Origin: Nocardiopsis ansamitocini
Lineage (GTDB): Bacteria > Actinomycetota > Actinomycetes > Streptosporangiales > Streptosporangiaceae
DNA length: 64,000 bases
Direction of reading: 5' to 3'
NCBI RefSeq assembly: GCF_030268225.1
Contig: NZ_BSQG01000004.1
Span: forward strand, 248,001-312,000
Below the pieces are notes generated by a model, which saw nothing but the letters and a program-made list of their open reading frames with translations, had not been told where the DNA came from and ran no database searches. Positions within the stretch are counted from its first letter, which is position 1. Each line of letters opens with the position of its first letter. A program made the position numbers and the translations under genes. Shown one piece after another: positions 50,693 through 59,147 of this stretch.

Positions 50693-51487
50693 TCAGCCCG
50701 CATACACCGCGGTCACCGGCGCGTGATCGGACCAGCGCTGCTCGTGGGAGGCCGCCCGCTCCACCTTCGCCTCACGCGCCCGCCCCGCCAACCCGGGCGT
50801 AGCGATCTGGTAGTCGATACGCCACCCCGCGTCATTGTCGAACGCCTTCCCACGATAGGACCACCACGAGTAGGGCCCCTCCTGGTCCGGCAGCAGCGAA
50901 CGCATCACGTCCACGTACCCCACCTCCGACAACACCCGCGACAGCCACTCCCGCTCCTCGGGCAGGAACCCCGCGTTCTTGCGGTTGGCACGCCAGTTCT
51001 TCAGATCCGCCTCGCGGTGGGCGATGTTCCAGTCCCCGCACACCACCAACTCCCGGCCCGCCGCCTCCACCTCCGCACGCCGTTTGGCCAGGTACTCGAT
51101 GAAGACGGCCATGAACCGCTCCTTCTCCTCCTGACGCTCGGTCCCCACCTCGCCCGAGGGCAGATACAGGCTGGCCACACTCACCGCACCGAAATCCGCC
51201 TCGACATAGCGTCCGGAGTCCTCGAACTCCTCAGCACCGAACCCCACCCGCACCGCATCGGGGCGCACCCGCGAATACAGCGCCACCCCGGCACGCCCCT
51301 TGGCGGCAGCCGGCGCCAACACCACGTGCCACCCCTGCGGCTCGATCACCGCGCCCGGCAACTGCTCGGCCTCGGCCCGCGTCTCCTGTAGACACACCAC
51401 CTCAGCCGACGTCTGAGCCAACCACTCCACAAACCCCTTCTTCGCCGCAGCCCGCAAACCATTGACGTTCACCGTTGTCACGATCAT
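50693..51487 (-). CDS. xth: Exodeoxyribonuclease III / AP endonuclease
   Basis: The 264-residue protein fits the Xth/APE1 family: VTTVNVNGLRAAAKKGFVEW, VVCLQETRAE (metal Glu), the active-site Asp-x-Asn in VVCGDWNIAHREADLKNW, YSWWSYRGKAFDNDAGWRID, and the C-terminal SDHAPVTAVY with the catalytic Asp-His. It cleaves abasic sites and 3' blocks in base-excision repair. TAGGCT ends 7 nt before the ATG, so the message is probably leaderless. Confidence 0.94.
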   Translation of the reverse strand: MIVTTVNVNGLRAAAKKGFVEWLAQTSAEVVCLQETRAEAEQLPGAVIEPQGWHVVLAPAAAKGRAGVALYSRVRPDAVRVGFGAEEFEDSGRYVEADFGAVSVASLYLPSGEVGTERQEEKERFMAVFIEYLAKRRAEVEAAGRELVVCGDWNIAHREADLKNWRANRKNAGFLPEEREWLSRVLSEVGYVDVMRSLLPDQEGPYSWWSYRGKAFDNDAGWRIDYQIATPGLAGRAREAKVERAASHEQRWSDHAPVTAVYAG

Positions 51488-51581
51488 CTGCGCAAGCCTA
51501 ACCACCCGGGCACCGTCCCCGACCCGGGAAAACCCCGCCCGCAATGATCACCATCCCGCCAAAGAGGGGAAGGTGAAGACC

Positions 51582-52661
51582 ATGAGCGTCGCCCTGGACA
51601 GCCAGACCAACCACCCGTCCCCCCTGCGCACCACCGAGGCCATCGAGGAGTACCTCATCGCCCGGCGCACCGCCAAACCCTCACCCCACACCATCGCCGC
51701 CTACCGCCGCGACCTCAACACCGTCCTGGACCACGCCGCCCACATCCACCGCACCGACCCCACCGCCCTGACCATCGGCGACCTCACCGGCCCCCTCCTG
51801 CGCCAGGCCTTCGCCGACTTCGCCACCGACCGCGCCGCCTCAAGCGTCCTACGCGCCTGGTCCACCTGGAACGGCTTCTTCTCCTTCCTCGTCAGCGAAA
51901 ACCTCGTCAACGGCAACCCCATGCCCGCCGTCAGCCGCCCCCGCCTCCCCGCCCGCCAACCCAAACCCCTCATGGGCGAGGACACACCAGAACGCCTCCT
52001 CCAGGCACTCGCCGACGGCTGCCGCAAAGCCCGCGACCCCTGGCCCCAACGCGACCTCGCCGTACTCGCCCTGGCGCTGCTCACCGGCCTGCGCTCCGCC
52101 GAAATGCTCAGCCTCACCATCGAATCCTTCAGCGGACGCCCCGGGGAACGCCGCGTCCGCGTCATCGGCAAAGGCGGGAAAACCCGCTCCCTCCCCGTGG
52201 AAACCCCCCTCGAAATCCTCATCGACGCCTACCTCGACACCCGCCGCACCCGCTTCGCCACCACCCTCAAAAGCACCGACGCCCTCCTCGTCGACAACCG
52301 CGGCAACCCCCTCCAACGCGGCGGCCTGCAATACCTCGTCCGCCAGTGCTACCGCCACGCCGGCGTCTACGACCGCGTCGCCCAGGGCACCCTCGTACAC
52401 GCCCTGCGCCACACCTTCGCCACCCGCCTCGCCGAGGACGGCGCCTCCGTCACCGAGATCATGCGCCTCCTCGGCCACGCCTCCATCACCTCCTCGCAGT
52501 CCTACATCGACGTCACCGCACAAGCCCAGCGCGAAGCCGCCCGCGCCAACCGCACCTACGGCGTCCTGCGCCGCCTCACCGGCGCCCCCACCCCCGACAC
52601 CCCACACAACACAACGGGCGAAGCGCCGACGACGCCCCGCCCGCACCCGCCCACGAACTAG
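51582..52661 (+). CDS. Tyrosine recombinase, XerC/D-like
   Basis: The 359-residue recombinase has a SAM-like core-binding domain (TAKPSPHTIAAYRRDLNTVL, about 30-125). The catalytic domain holds Arg I in TGLRSAEMLSL (about 170), Lys in VIGKGGKTR, HALRHTFATRLAEDG with His and Arg II (about 273), LLGHAS (about 297) and Tyr in SSQSYIDV (about 306). The size fits integrases of small elements or phage-like units. No attachment site or cargo was found. GGGGAAGG precedes the ATG at 51582. It overlaps the convergent membrane gene by 4 bp at the stop. Confidence 0.9.
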   Translation: MSVALDSQTNHPSPLRTTEAIEEYLIARRTAKPSPHTIAAYRRDLNTVLDHAAHIHRTDPTALTIGDLTGPLLRQAFADFATDRAASSVLRAWSTWNGFFSFLVSENLVNGNPMPAVSRPRLPARQPKPLMGEDTPERLLQALADGCRKARDPWPQRDLAVLALALLTGLRSAEMLSLTIESFSGRPGERRVRVIGKGGKTRSLPVETPLEILIDAYLDTRRTRFATTLKSTDALLVDNRGNPLQRGGLQYLVRQCYRHAGVYDRVAQGTLVHALRHTFATRLAEDGASVTEIMRLLGHASITSSQSYIDVTAQAQREAARANRTYGVLRRLTGAPTPDTPHNTTGEAPTTPRPHPPTN

Positions 52662-53977
52662 GGGATACGCGTCGCCACCCACGACGACACCGCGTGCAAC
52701 GGCCACTCCAACGGCCCCCGCCCCACCAGCGCCCGCCACGCGGTCGCCCCCACCAACGACCCCACCAGGATCGTCAACGACAACTGCTCACTGACGAACG
52801 ACAACGGAGTCCCCTCCACCAGCCCCTGCTCATCCACCCAGATCACCAGGATGTGCCCCACATACGTCGTCAACGCCAACGCACCCACCGCCATCAGCGG
52901 ATACACCAGCACCCCCAACCGCTGTGCCACCAACAGGCACACCCCCAGCACCGCCACCGCCAACCCACCCGACCCGAACACCTCGACGGGGGTCCCACTG
53001 TGCGGCGCCCCCGTCAGCAGCCACACCCAGTCCGTGGTCGGCACCGTTCCACCGAACCCCTCGTACAGGACCTCCTCCAACCCGGCAGGACCATAGGCCG
53101 CCCCCATCAACGGGTCGAACCCGCCCGCCAACCGCTCGGCGCCGCCCAGCACGTTCATCGCCAGCCACGACACCCCGTACGCCGCACCCGCGACCGCGAA
53201 CCCCGAAACGACCAGCAACCACCGCACCCTCACCGACCGCAGGTCCAACCGTCCGATCGCCAACCCCGCCAACACGAACGGCATCCAGGTGATCGCCGGA
53301 TAGGAACCGGTCAACAGGAAGTCCACCACCCCCTCATCGGCCAGCGCCACGAACGGGTCATAGCTGTTGATCGCCTCGACCACCCCAAAGAGCGGACCCT
53401 CGTCCTCGATCAGGCCGCGCACGACGAACGACACCACCGGCCCCACCACGCCCAGCAGCGCGGCCGTGCCCGCCACCATCTGCCACCGTTCGGTCAACAG
53501 CATCGCGGTCAGCACGAAGAACACCGCGTAGTAGGCCAGGATCACCGACACCGGGGTCCCCATCATCGTCAGCGCCGTGCCCAGCACCAACATGACCAGG
53601 CCGCGCACCACCACCCGCCACAGCGCCACCCCCAGATCCTTGTTGACCTTGCGGTGGACGCCGCCCGACAGCAGCGCGATCGACACGCCCGCCAACAGCG
53701 CGAACAACACCGAGGAGTGCCCCGCCGCAACCGGGTACAGCGCGTTGGAGCCGTCCGCCAGCGTCCAGCCCACCCCCACATGCACCACGAACATCCCCAG
53801 CACCGCCAGACCACGGGCCACGTCCACCCCCACCAAGCGGGAGCGACGCTCGGCCGGGGGAGCGGGGGAGCCCGCCCCCGAGGAGGGAACCCGGGCTTCG
53901 GGGGACACCACGTCCGGCGGCTCCAGCCCGGGAGGAGCAGAGGCGCGGTCGTTGGACTGGCGAAAACTGTTGGACAC
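52658..53977 (-). CDS. DUF418/HGSNAT-like multi-spanning membrane protein
   Basis: The 439-residue protein has about ten membrane helices after a 40-residue proline-rich lead. SRLVGVDVARGLAVLGMFVV is the N-terminal hallmark of the DUF418 and heparan-alpha-glucosaminide acetyltransferase-like families, and YVGHILVIWVDEQGLVE lies near the C-terminus. Relatives are thought to transfer acyl groups across membranes. The substrate is unknown. The stop overlaps the recombinase stop by 4 bp (CTAG). Confidence 0.83.
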   Translation of the reverse strand: MSNSFRQSNDRASAPPGLEPPDVVSPEARVPSSGAGSPAPPAERRSRLVGVDVARGLAVLGMFVVHVGVGWTLADGSNALYPVAAGHSSVLFALLAGVSIALLSGGVHRKVNKDLGVALWRVVVRGLVMLVLGTALTMMGTPVSVILAYYAVFFVLTAMLLTERWQMVAGTAALLGVVGPVVSFVVRGLIEDEGPLFGVVEAINSYDPFVALADEGVVDFLLTGSYPAITWMPFVLAGLAIGRLDLRSVRVRWLLVVSGFAVAGAAYGVSWLAMNVLGGAERLAGGFDPLMGAAYGPAGLEEVLYEGFGGTVPTTDWVWLLTGAPHSGTPVEVFGSGGLAVAVLGVCLLVAQRLGVLVYPLMAVGALALTTYVGHILVIWVDEQGLVEGTPLSFVSEQLSLTILVGSLVGATAWRALVGRGPLEWPLHAVSSWVATRIP

Positions 53978-54151
53978 GCCTATGAGGATCCCCCTCCCCG
54001 CCCGTGATCACCGGTCTTTAACCCAGTTGTGACCACTTGTGGACGATCCGCCCCGACCGCTTGCCCTCGCCCCGACATCTCCTGCGCGCCAGGCGTCCCC
54101 GCGCCCCAACCCACCCCCGGCCACCAGCGCGCACACGTGATCAGGCACTAT

Positions 54152-54187
54152 CGGTCACTTGATCACCAACGGTCACACTTGATACCA
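54152..54187 (+). promoter_or_regulatory. Tandem repeat promoter region before the OFA transporter
   Basis: CGGTCAC occurs at 54152-54158 and 54170-54176 in a larger repeat with ACTTGATCACC and ACACTTGATACC, 18 bp apart. TTGATC (54159) and GATACC (54181), 16 bp apart, form a possible promoter. This may be an activator- or repressor-bound promoter about 75 bp before the GTG at 54259. Confidence 0.45.
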
Positions 54188-54258
54188 ATTTCAACCAGCC
54201 GTGCGGGAGAGTTCCCCGCACACCCCCACGGTGCGACAGTGAAGAAAAGAAGGATTCC

Positions 54259-55788
54259 GTGTCCCTCCTCAGCGTCCTCGACCGACAACGGTCGGTGGCC
54301 CCCGCCAACTACAACCGGTGGCTCATCCCTCCCGCGGCCCTGGCGGTGCACCTGTCCATCGGGCAGGCCTACGCCACCAGCGTCTACAAGAGCTCCCTGG
54401 TAGAACACTTCGACACCGGCCAGACCCAGATCGGCGTCATCTTCTCGATCGCCATCGTCATGCTCGGGCTCTCCGCGGCGGTCGGCGGCACCTGGGTCGA
54501 GCGCAACGGCCCCCGCAAGGCCATGCTCGTCTCCGCCCTGTGCTGGAGCAGCGGCTTCATGGTCGGTGCCCTGGGCATCGCCACCTCCCAGTTGTGGCTC
54601 GTCTACCTGGGATACGGCTTCATCGGCGGCATCGGCCTGGGCATCGGTTACATCTCCCCGGTCTCCACCCTCATCAAGTGGTTCCCCGACCGTCCGGGCC
54701 TGGCCACGGGTCTGGCCATCATGGGGTTCGGCGGCGGCGCGCTCATCGCGACCCCGTTGTCCAACCAGCTCCTGGGCTTCTACGACCCCGCCTACGGCTC
54801 TGCCGAGGCGGCAACGGCATCGGGAAGCGCGCTGGTCGGCCTCTTCGTGACACTGGGCCTGGGCTACCTGGCCCTGATGATGCTTGGTGTCGTCCTGATC
54901 CGGGTCCCGCAGGAGGGGTGGCGGCCCAAGGGCTTCACCCCCAGCCAGTCCACCAAGTCGGCGCTGGTCACCACCGCCCAGGTCTCGGCACGCAACGCCG
55001 TGCGCACCCCGCAGTTCTGGCTGCTGTGGATCGTGCTGTTCACCAACGTCACCGCCGGCATCGGCATCCTGGAGCAGGCCAGCCCCATGATCCAGGACTT
55101 CTTCCGCGACAACGGCACGGCCGTGACCGTGGCCGCCGCGGGCGGCTTCGTGGGCATGCTGTCGCTGTTCAACATGCTGGGCCGGTTCGTGTGGTCCTCG
55201 ACCTCCGACATCATCGGCCGCAAGAACGTCTACATGATCTACCTGGGCGTGGGGGCGCTGCTCTACACCCTGCTGGCCACGCTCGGCGGCACCTCGGTGG
55301 CGCTCTTCGTCCTCCTGGCCTGCGTCATCCTGTCCTTCTACGGTGGGGGCTTCGCCACCATCCCCGCCTACCTGCGCGACCTGTTCGGCACCTACCAGGT
55401 GGGCGCCATCCACGGCCGGCTGCTGACCGCGTGGTCGGCCGCCGGCATCGCCGGCCCGCTCATCATCAACTCCTTCCTGGACTCCCAGGGGGAGCCGGGC
55501 ACACTCACCCAGGACGCCTACTACGCCCCGCTACTGACGATGGTCGGCTTCCTGATCCTGGGATTCGTGGCAAACCTGCTGGTCAGGCCGGTTGCCGAGC
55601 GTTTCCATGAGGCGGGCAGGCCCTCGGCCGCGCCGGGCGGCGCCCCGGAAGCAGGGGAGGGGAAGAGCACGGCCGACCCCCAGGGACGCACGCTGTGGCT
55701 AGTGCTGTCCTGGACGGTGGTGTCGGTGCTGCTGGGTTACGGGGTCTTTCGGATCATCGTGACGGCAGCGCAGCTGTTCACCGGCTAG
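54259..55788 (+). CDS. OFA-type MFS transporter (oxalate/formate antiporter-like)
   Basis: The 509-residue, 12-helix protein fits the OFA group: LAVHLSIGQAYATSVYKSSL in helix 1, GYGFIGGIGLGIGYISPVST, LIKWFPDRPGLATGLAIMGF and FRDNGTAVTVAAAGGFVGML. OFA carriers exchange oxalate and formate or carry pyruvate and lactate; which one is unknown. A hydrophilic linker and an extra C-terminal helix (residues 475-505) follow. AAGAAGGATTCC gives the GTG. A 5-bp hairpin and further repeats follow the stop. Confidence 0.9.
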   Translation: MSLLSVLDRQRSVAPANYNRWLIPPAALAVHLSIGQAYATSVYKSSLVEHFDTGQTQIGVIFSIAIVMLGLSAAVGGTWVERNGPRKAMLVSALCWSSGFMVGALGIATSQLWLVYLGYGFIGGIGLGIGYISPVSTLIKWFPDRPGLATGLAIMGFGGGALIATPLSNQLLGFYDPAYGSAEAATASGSALVGLFVTLGLGYLALMMLGVVLIRVPQEGWRPKGFTPSQSTKSALVTTAQVSARNAVRTPQFWLLWIVLFTNVTAGIGILEQASPMIQDFFRDNGTAVTVAAAGGFVGMLSLFNMLGRFVWSSTSDIIGRKNVYMIYLGVGALLYTLLATLGGTSVALFVLLACVILSFYGGGFATIPAYLRDLFGTYQVGAIHGRLLTAWSAAGIAGPLIINSFLDSQGEPGTLTQDAYYAPLLTMVGFLILGFVANLLVRPVAERFHEAGRPSAAPGGAPEAGEGKSTADPQGRTLWLVLSWTVVSVLLGYGVFRIIVTAAQLFTG

Positions 55789-56820
55789 CCCCGTATTGCG
55801 GGGGAGTAGGGGGCACGCGCCCGCGTCTCTCTCGCCCGCACGGGACGAGCCGCTGCTGCGGCGGGGAGCGCGCCCCGACGGCCTCCTGGACACCGCCGGG
55901 GCGGACGACCGACGACGGAGGGTGGTTGATACCTATCGACCACCCTCCACGCCTTTAGAGATGCTTTGACGTATTTTGTGGCGAATAATGCATAATGCAC
56001 TTTATGCAGCAAATATCGGGAGACGGAGGCAACCGCGGATCGGGGGATCGTCCACGGCCCACGGGACCACCGGCCCAAAACCGCCGACCATCGCCACCGG
56101 CCGCCGTGCACGCCGCGTAGCACCGGGGCGTTGCCGCATCGCCCGCCCGCACCGCGCGAACCCAGCACCGGACGACTCGGCCCGCGCGGCTCCCTGACAC
56201 ATCATCGGCAGATCTGCGACCAGGCCGCCCGTCGACGCCCCGCCGGTGCGCCTCACCGGCGGCAGGCCGGCGGGCCACGGGCCGGCCCGGGCCGATACGC
56301 ATCGGCCCACCGCGCGCACGAGGCCACACAGCACACGGACACCCCTTCCGGGAGAGGCCCCAAAAACGCCAACTTGACATAATGTCCATTATCGGCGTTT
56401 TCCGGAAGGCCACGAGAAGGGGCCAATCGACCCATCAGCGAGGCGATCGACCGGTCGGCGCCCCGCCCGTACCGGGCCCGGCGATATGCTCCGGCACCGC
56501 TGGACGCGGGCCGTCGGCGGCGTGTGCGCGGCGGTGTTTCCCCGTTTCCCCGCATCCGATCCGGCACGGCCGGGTCGACGCCGCCGGACACGCCGCCCAG
56601 ACCTTTCGGCGGCATTGGTTCCCTTTCGTCCCCCGCATCCGCCTCCCGTTTGTCAAGGGCAGGTCAAAACCCCCGCCGAGCGGCGTTTACCCTGCCTTGA
56701 CCATGGCTCCCGCCGCGACTCCCCCGCACCGCACCGGCGAGCGCCGACTGACCGCTGTCGGCCGCGGCGATTTGCGAAGTTTGCTGCGCCAGTGGCAGGG
56801 GCGCCCCTAGGGTTGGCGCC
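55789..56820. promoter_or_regulatory. 1-kb gene-free region with three palindromic blocks
   Basis: No convincing gene is present. (1) At 55917-55948, two 15-bp arms (left arm GGAGGGTGGTTGATA) match at 14 of 15 positions around CC. (2) At 55990-56007, GCATAA and TTATGC flank 6 bp, within an AT-rich patch (55950-56015) that also holds TTGACG. (3) At 56365-56399, AACGCC and GGCGTT enclose TTGACA and the perfect pair ATAATG/CATTAT (56379-56392). Blocks 2 and 3 look like operators on promoters; what they transcribe is unclear. Confidence 0.55.
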
Positions 56821-57663
56821 ATGGTTTGGCAGCGTGACATCGACCTTGTGGTACCGCTGTGGCAGGGCGGCGACGACGTGCGCGTCGCCGCCGGCTCGGC
56901 GGCACTGGCCCGAATGGTGCCCTCCGGCGGCAATCGCTTGCACGTATCGGTTCCCGACGGACGCCGCGGTGTCGTGGAGGGCGTGGCCAACCTCGACGTA
57001 CTCGCCGACACCGTGCACCAACTGGGCGTACGCCTGGCCGGAAGGGACGCACGGCGGGTCCTCACCCTGGGCGGGGACTGCACCAGCGATCTCGCGGCCA
57101 TGCGCCACCTCACCGCCCGCTACCCGTCCATGGTCGTGTACTGGGTCGACGCCCACCCCGACCTCAACACCGCCGACGTCTCCCCCAGTCATCACGCCCA
57201 CGGGATGGTGTTGCGCCTGCTGCTCGGGCAGGGGCACCCCCGTCTGCTGGGCGGGGCGCGGGTGGCACCGACCCAGGTGACCCTGGTGGGTGCGCGGTCC
57301 GTGGACCCACCCGAGCAGGCGCTGATCAAGGCGTCGGGAATGCCGGTGATGGGGGTGGCCGAGGTGAGAGCCGACCCCTACCGGGTGGTCGGCGGACGTG
57401 CTCAGGGCAGCCCCGCCTACGTGCACCTGGACATGGACGTGTGCGACCCCGCGCAACTGCCGGCCGTGGCGTGCCCGACCCCCGGAGGCCCCCCGGTGGA
57501 GTCGGTGGCCGCGGCGCTGGCGGCCATCCACGCCCACCACGAGGTGGTGGGCGTGGGCATCAGCGAGTACGCGCCGGTGATCGAGCACGACGAAGCGACC
57601 GTGCGTTCCCTGCTGCGCGCACTGGACCTGCGCGGCGTGACCCCCAACCGTGCGACGGCTTGA
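56821..57663 (+). CDS. Ureohydrolase (arginase/agmatinase)-family protein
   Basis: The 280-residue protein shows the two-Mn ureohydrolase motifs: RVLTLGGDCTSDLAAM (GGD; the usual GGDH His is Cys), VYWVDAHPDLNTADVSP (DAHxD), VHLDMDVCDPAQLPAV (DxDxxDP) and GISEYAPV near the end. Most metal ligands are kept, but His to Cys in the first motif may alter activity or substrate. TAGGGT lies 7 nt before the ATG, consistent with a leaderless message. An ABC ATPase fragment lies just downstream. Confidence 0.84.
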   Translation: MVWQRDIDLVVPLWQGGDDVRVAAGSAALARMVPSGGNRLHVSVPDGRRGVVEGVANLDVLADTVHQLGVRLAGRDARRVLTLGGDCTSDLAAMRHLTARYPSMVVYWVDAHPDLNTADVSPSHHAHGMVLRLLLGQGHPRLLGGARVAPTQVTLVGARSVDPPEQALIKASGMPVMGVAEVRADPYRVVGGRAQGSPAYVHLDMDVCDPAQLPAVACPTPGGPPVESVAAALAAIHAHHEVVGVGISEYAPVIEHDEATVRSLLRALDLRGVTPNRATA

Positions 57664-57739
57664 CTCCCCCGCTCCAGGACGCCCCGCCTCCCGCTCCCGG
57701 TGAAGGAAAGGCCGACGGAAAAGACCTGGTCGTGCTCCG

Positions 57740-57875
57740 GTGCTTGCCCGGCCCTCGAAACCGTCCCCCCGCTCCAAGAACCGGGCGAAGTCGGTGCTGA
57801 CGTCGCGGAGTTCGTCGACGAGGCCGGTCACCGCGGGATCGGTCGGGTAACGGGCGACAGCGACGCGGAACCTGG
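57740..57875 (-). pseudogene. MmyB-type regulator fragment (XRE family)
   Basis: The minus strand reads FRVAVARYPTDPAVTGLVDE followed by LRDVSTDFARFLERGD, typical of the MmyB-like ligand domain of XRE regulators. The HTH half and the rest of the domain are absent, so it is only a scrap. It meets a second, unrelated scrap on the plus strand at about 57869. The whole 57664-58002 gap holds no intact gene. Confidence 0.6.
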
Positions 57876-58006
57876 ACGTGGCGTTGGAGGTGGCCGACAC
57901 CGTCACCGTCATGGACGCCGGGCGGGTCGTGCACTCGGGCGACACCGCGTTGTCGTCCCCGCAAGGAGGCGCCCCGACCGCTCGCGGTGTGAAACACGGC
58001 GGCTAG
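57869..58006 (+). pseudogene. ABC transporter ATPase C-terminal fragment (LivF/UrtE-like)
   Basis: The plus strand reads NLDVALEVADTVTVMDAGRV followed by VHSGDTALSSPQGG, the end of a branched-chain amino acid or urea ABC ATPase. Walker A, signature and Walker B are absent. The fragment ends at TAG (58004-58006), overlapping the convergent acyltransferase stop. Confidence 0.65.
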
Positions 58007-58995
58007 GCGGGCGCGGGCAGGTGCAGCCACCCGGTGGGGGCCTGCCAGTGGCCGCCCCGCGCCAACACGTCCAGGGCCGCTTTTTCCAGGCGGGTGGTGG
58101 CCGTGACGGCGTCGGGCTCCACCCGGGGGCGGGTGAACACGAAACGGAACACGTCGGAGTCGCCGGGGCCGCTCTGCCCGGTGGGGGTGAAGCGGTCCTG
58201 GAAGGCGATGATGTTGGAGTCGGCCGGCAGGTACGCCTTGAGTTGGGGGTCCAGCAGCCACGACGAACACGTGGCCACCCGCGTGGTGCGCCCCAGCGCC
58301 CCCAGCAGGTAGGGGTCGAGTACGTCTGCGGCGCCGGACAGGGACTCCTGTACGGCGCGGGGCGTCAACGGCCCCGTCTGGGGGATGTGCAGGCGTACGC
58401 ACAACGCGCCCGCTTCCTGGCCCATCGCCGCGGCCTCGGCCTCCCCCAGCAGCGCCGGCTCGTACTGCAGGCGCCCCGACTCGACCAGCATTCCGCGGTA
58501 GTGCAGGGCGATCCACAGCGGCAGCTCCAACCCCACCGTGTCGAACATGGTGCGGTGCTTGGCGACGTGGCGCCCCACATCGGCCAGTGTCGCCGCGCTC
58601 ACCCGCGCCGGCACCCCCCAGCGGGTGTGGGACTCCAACAGCGCCGGCACGGCCGCGGCGAAGGCGTACACGGGTGCGCACCGCACCCGCGGGTCCGGCG
58701 AACCGGTCAGGTCGGGCCACTGCACCCACTCCAGGGACCCCAGGTCGGCGCGTACCCGCGCGTAGCAGGCATCCACCAGCCAGCGCGCCGCCGCCGGCCA
58801 CGACTCGTCGGGCCACCAGCGCACCAGCTCGGCGGTGTCCTCAGGGGTACAGGCCAGCGGGGCCAGTGCCGTCACGGCGTGCGCGGGTACGGGCAGCGGC
58901 GCCGGGTCGGGGGTATCGAAGCCGGCCAGTACGGCGAGGGAGGCCCCGGCGGCCTCGGGCAGACCCAGCTCGCGGGCCACAGCAGCGGTATCCAT
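58003..58995 (-). CDS. Two-domain acyltransferase (NAT_N/GNAT_C type)
   Basis: The 330-residue protein matches an actinomycete acyltransferase family: a helical N-terminal domain (about 1-150, LGLPEAAGASLAVLAGFDTP; ARVSAATLADVGRHVAKHRT) and a GNAT-like C-terminal domain (VRLHIPQTGPLTPRAVQESL; CSSWLLDPQLKAYLPADSNI; GGHWQAPTGWLHLP). Its acyl acceptor is not known. The ATG at 58995 is where family similarity starts. It is divergent from an AMP-ligase gene, so the pair could act in one pathway. Confidence 0.8.
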   Translation of the reverse strand: MDTAAVARELGLPEAAGASLAVLAGFDTPDPAPLPVPAHAVTALAPLACTPEDTAELVRWWPDESWPAAARWLVDACYARVRADLGSLEWVQWPDLTGSPDPRVRCAPVYAFAAAVPALLESHTRWGVPARVSAATLADVGRHVAKHRTMFDTVGLELPLWIALHYRGMLVESGRLQYEPALLGEAEAAAMGQEAGALCVRLHIPQTGPLTPRAVQESLSGAADVLDPYLLGALGRTTRVATCSSWLLDPQLKAYLPADSNIIAFQDRFTPTGQSGPGDSDVFRFVFTRPRVEPDAVTATTRLEKAALDVLARGGHWQAPTGWLHLPAPA

Positions 58996-59147
58996 CGCAT
59001 CATCGTGGCAGCACCCCGCAGGCGTTTGCCAGCGCCCGGCGCAGACCGCAACCGGCCCTTTGAGGGCCACATCACATCCGGGGCATAAACTAATCAACGC
59101 ACCACACCGACGTGACGCCGCAGCACTCGAAAAGGGGACACACCGCG

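Noticed and set aside
36835-52661. Integrated element between the two tyrosine recombinases
   Set aside because: No matching direct repeats, tRNA gene, excisionase, replication or phage structural genes are seen between them. The contents look like ordinary chromosomal genes.
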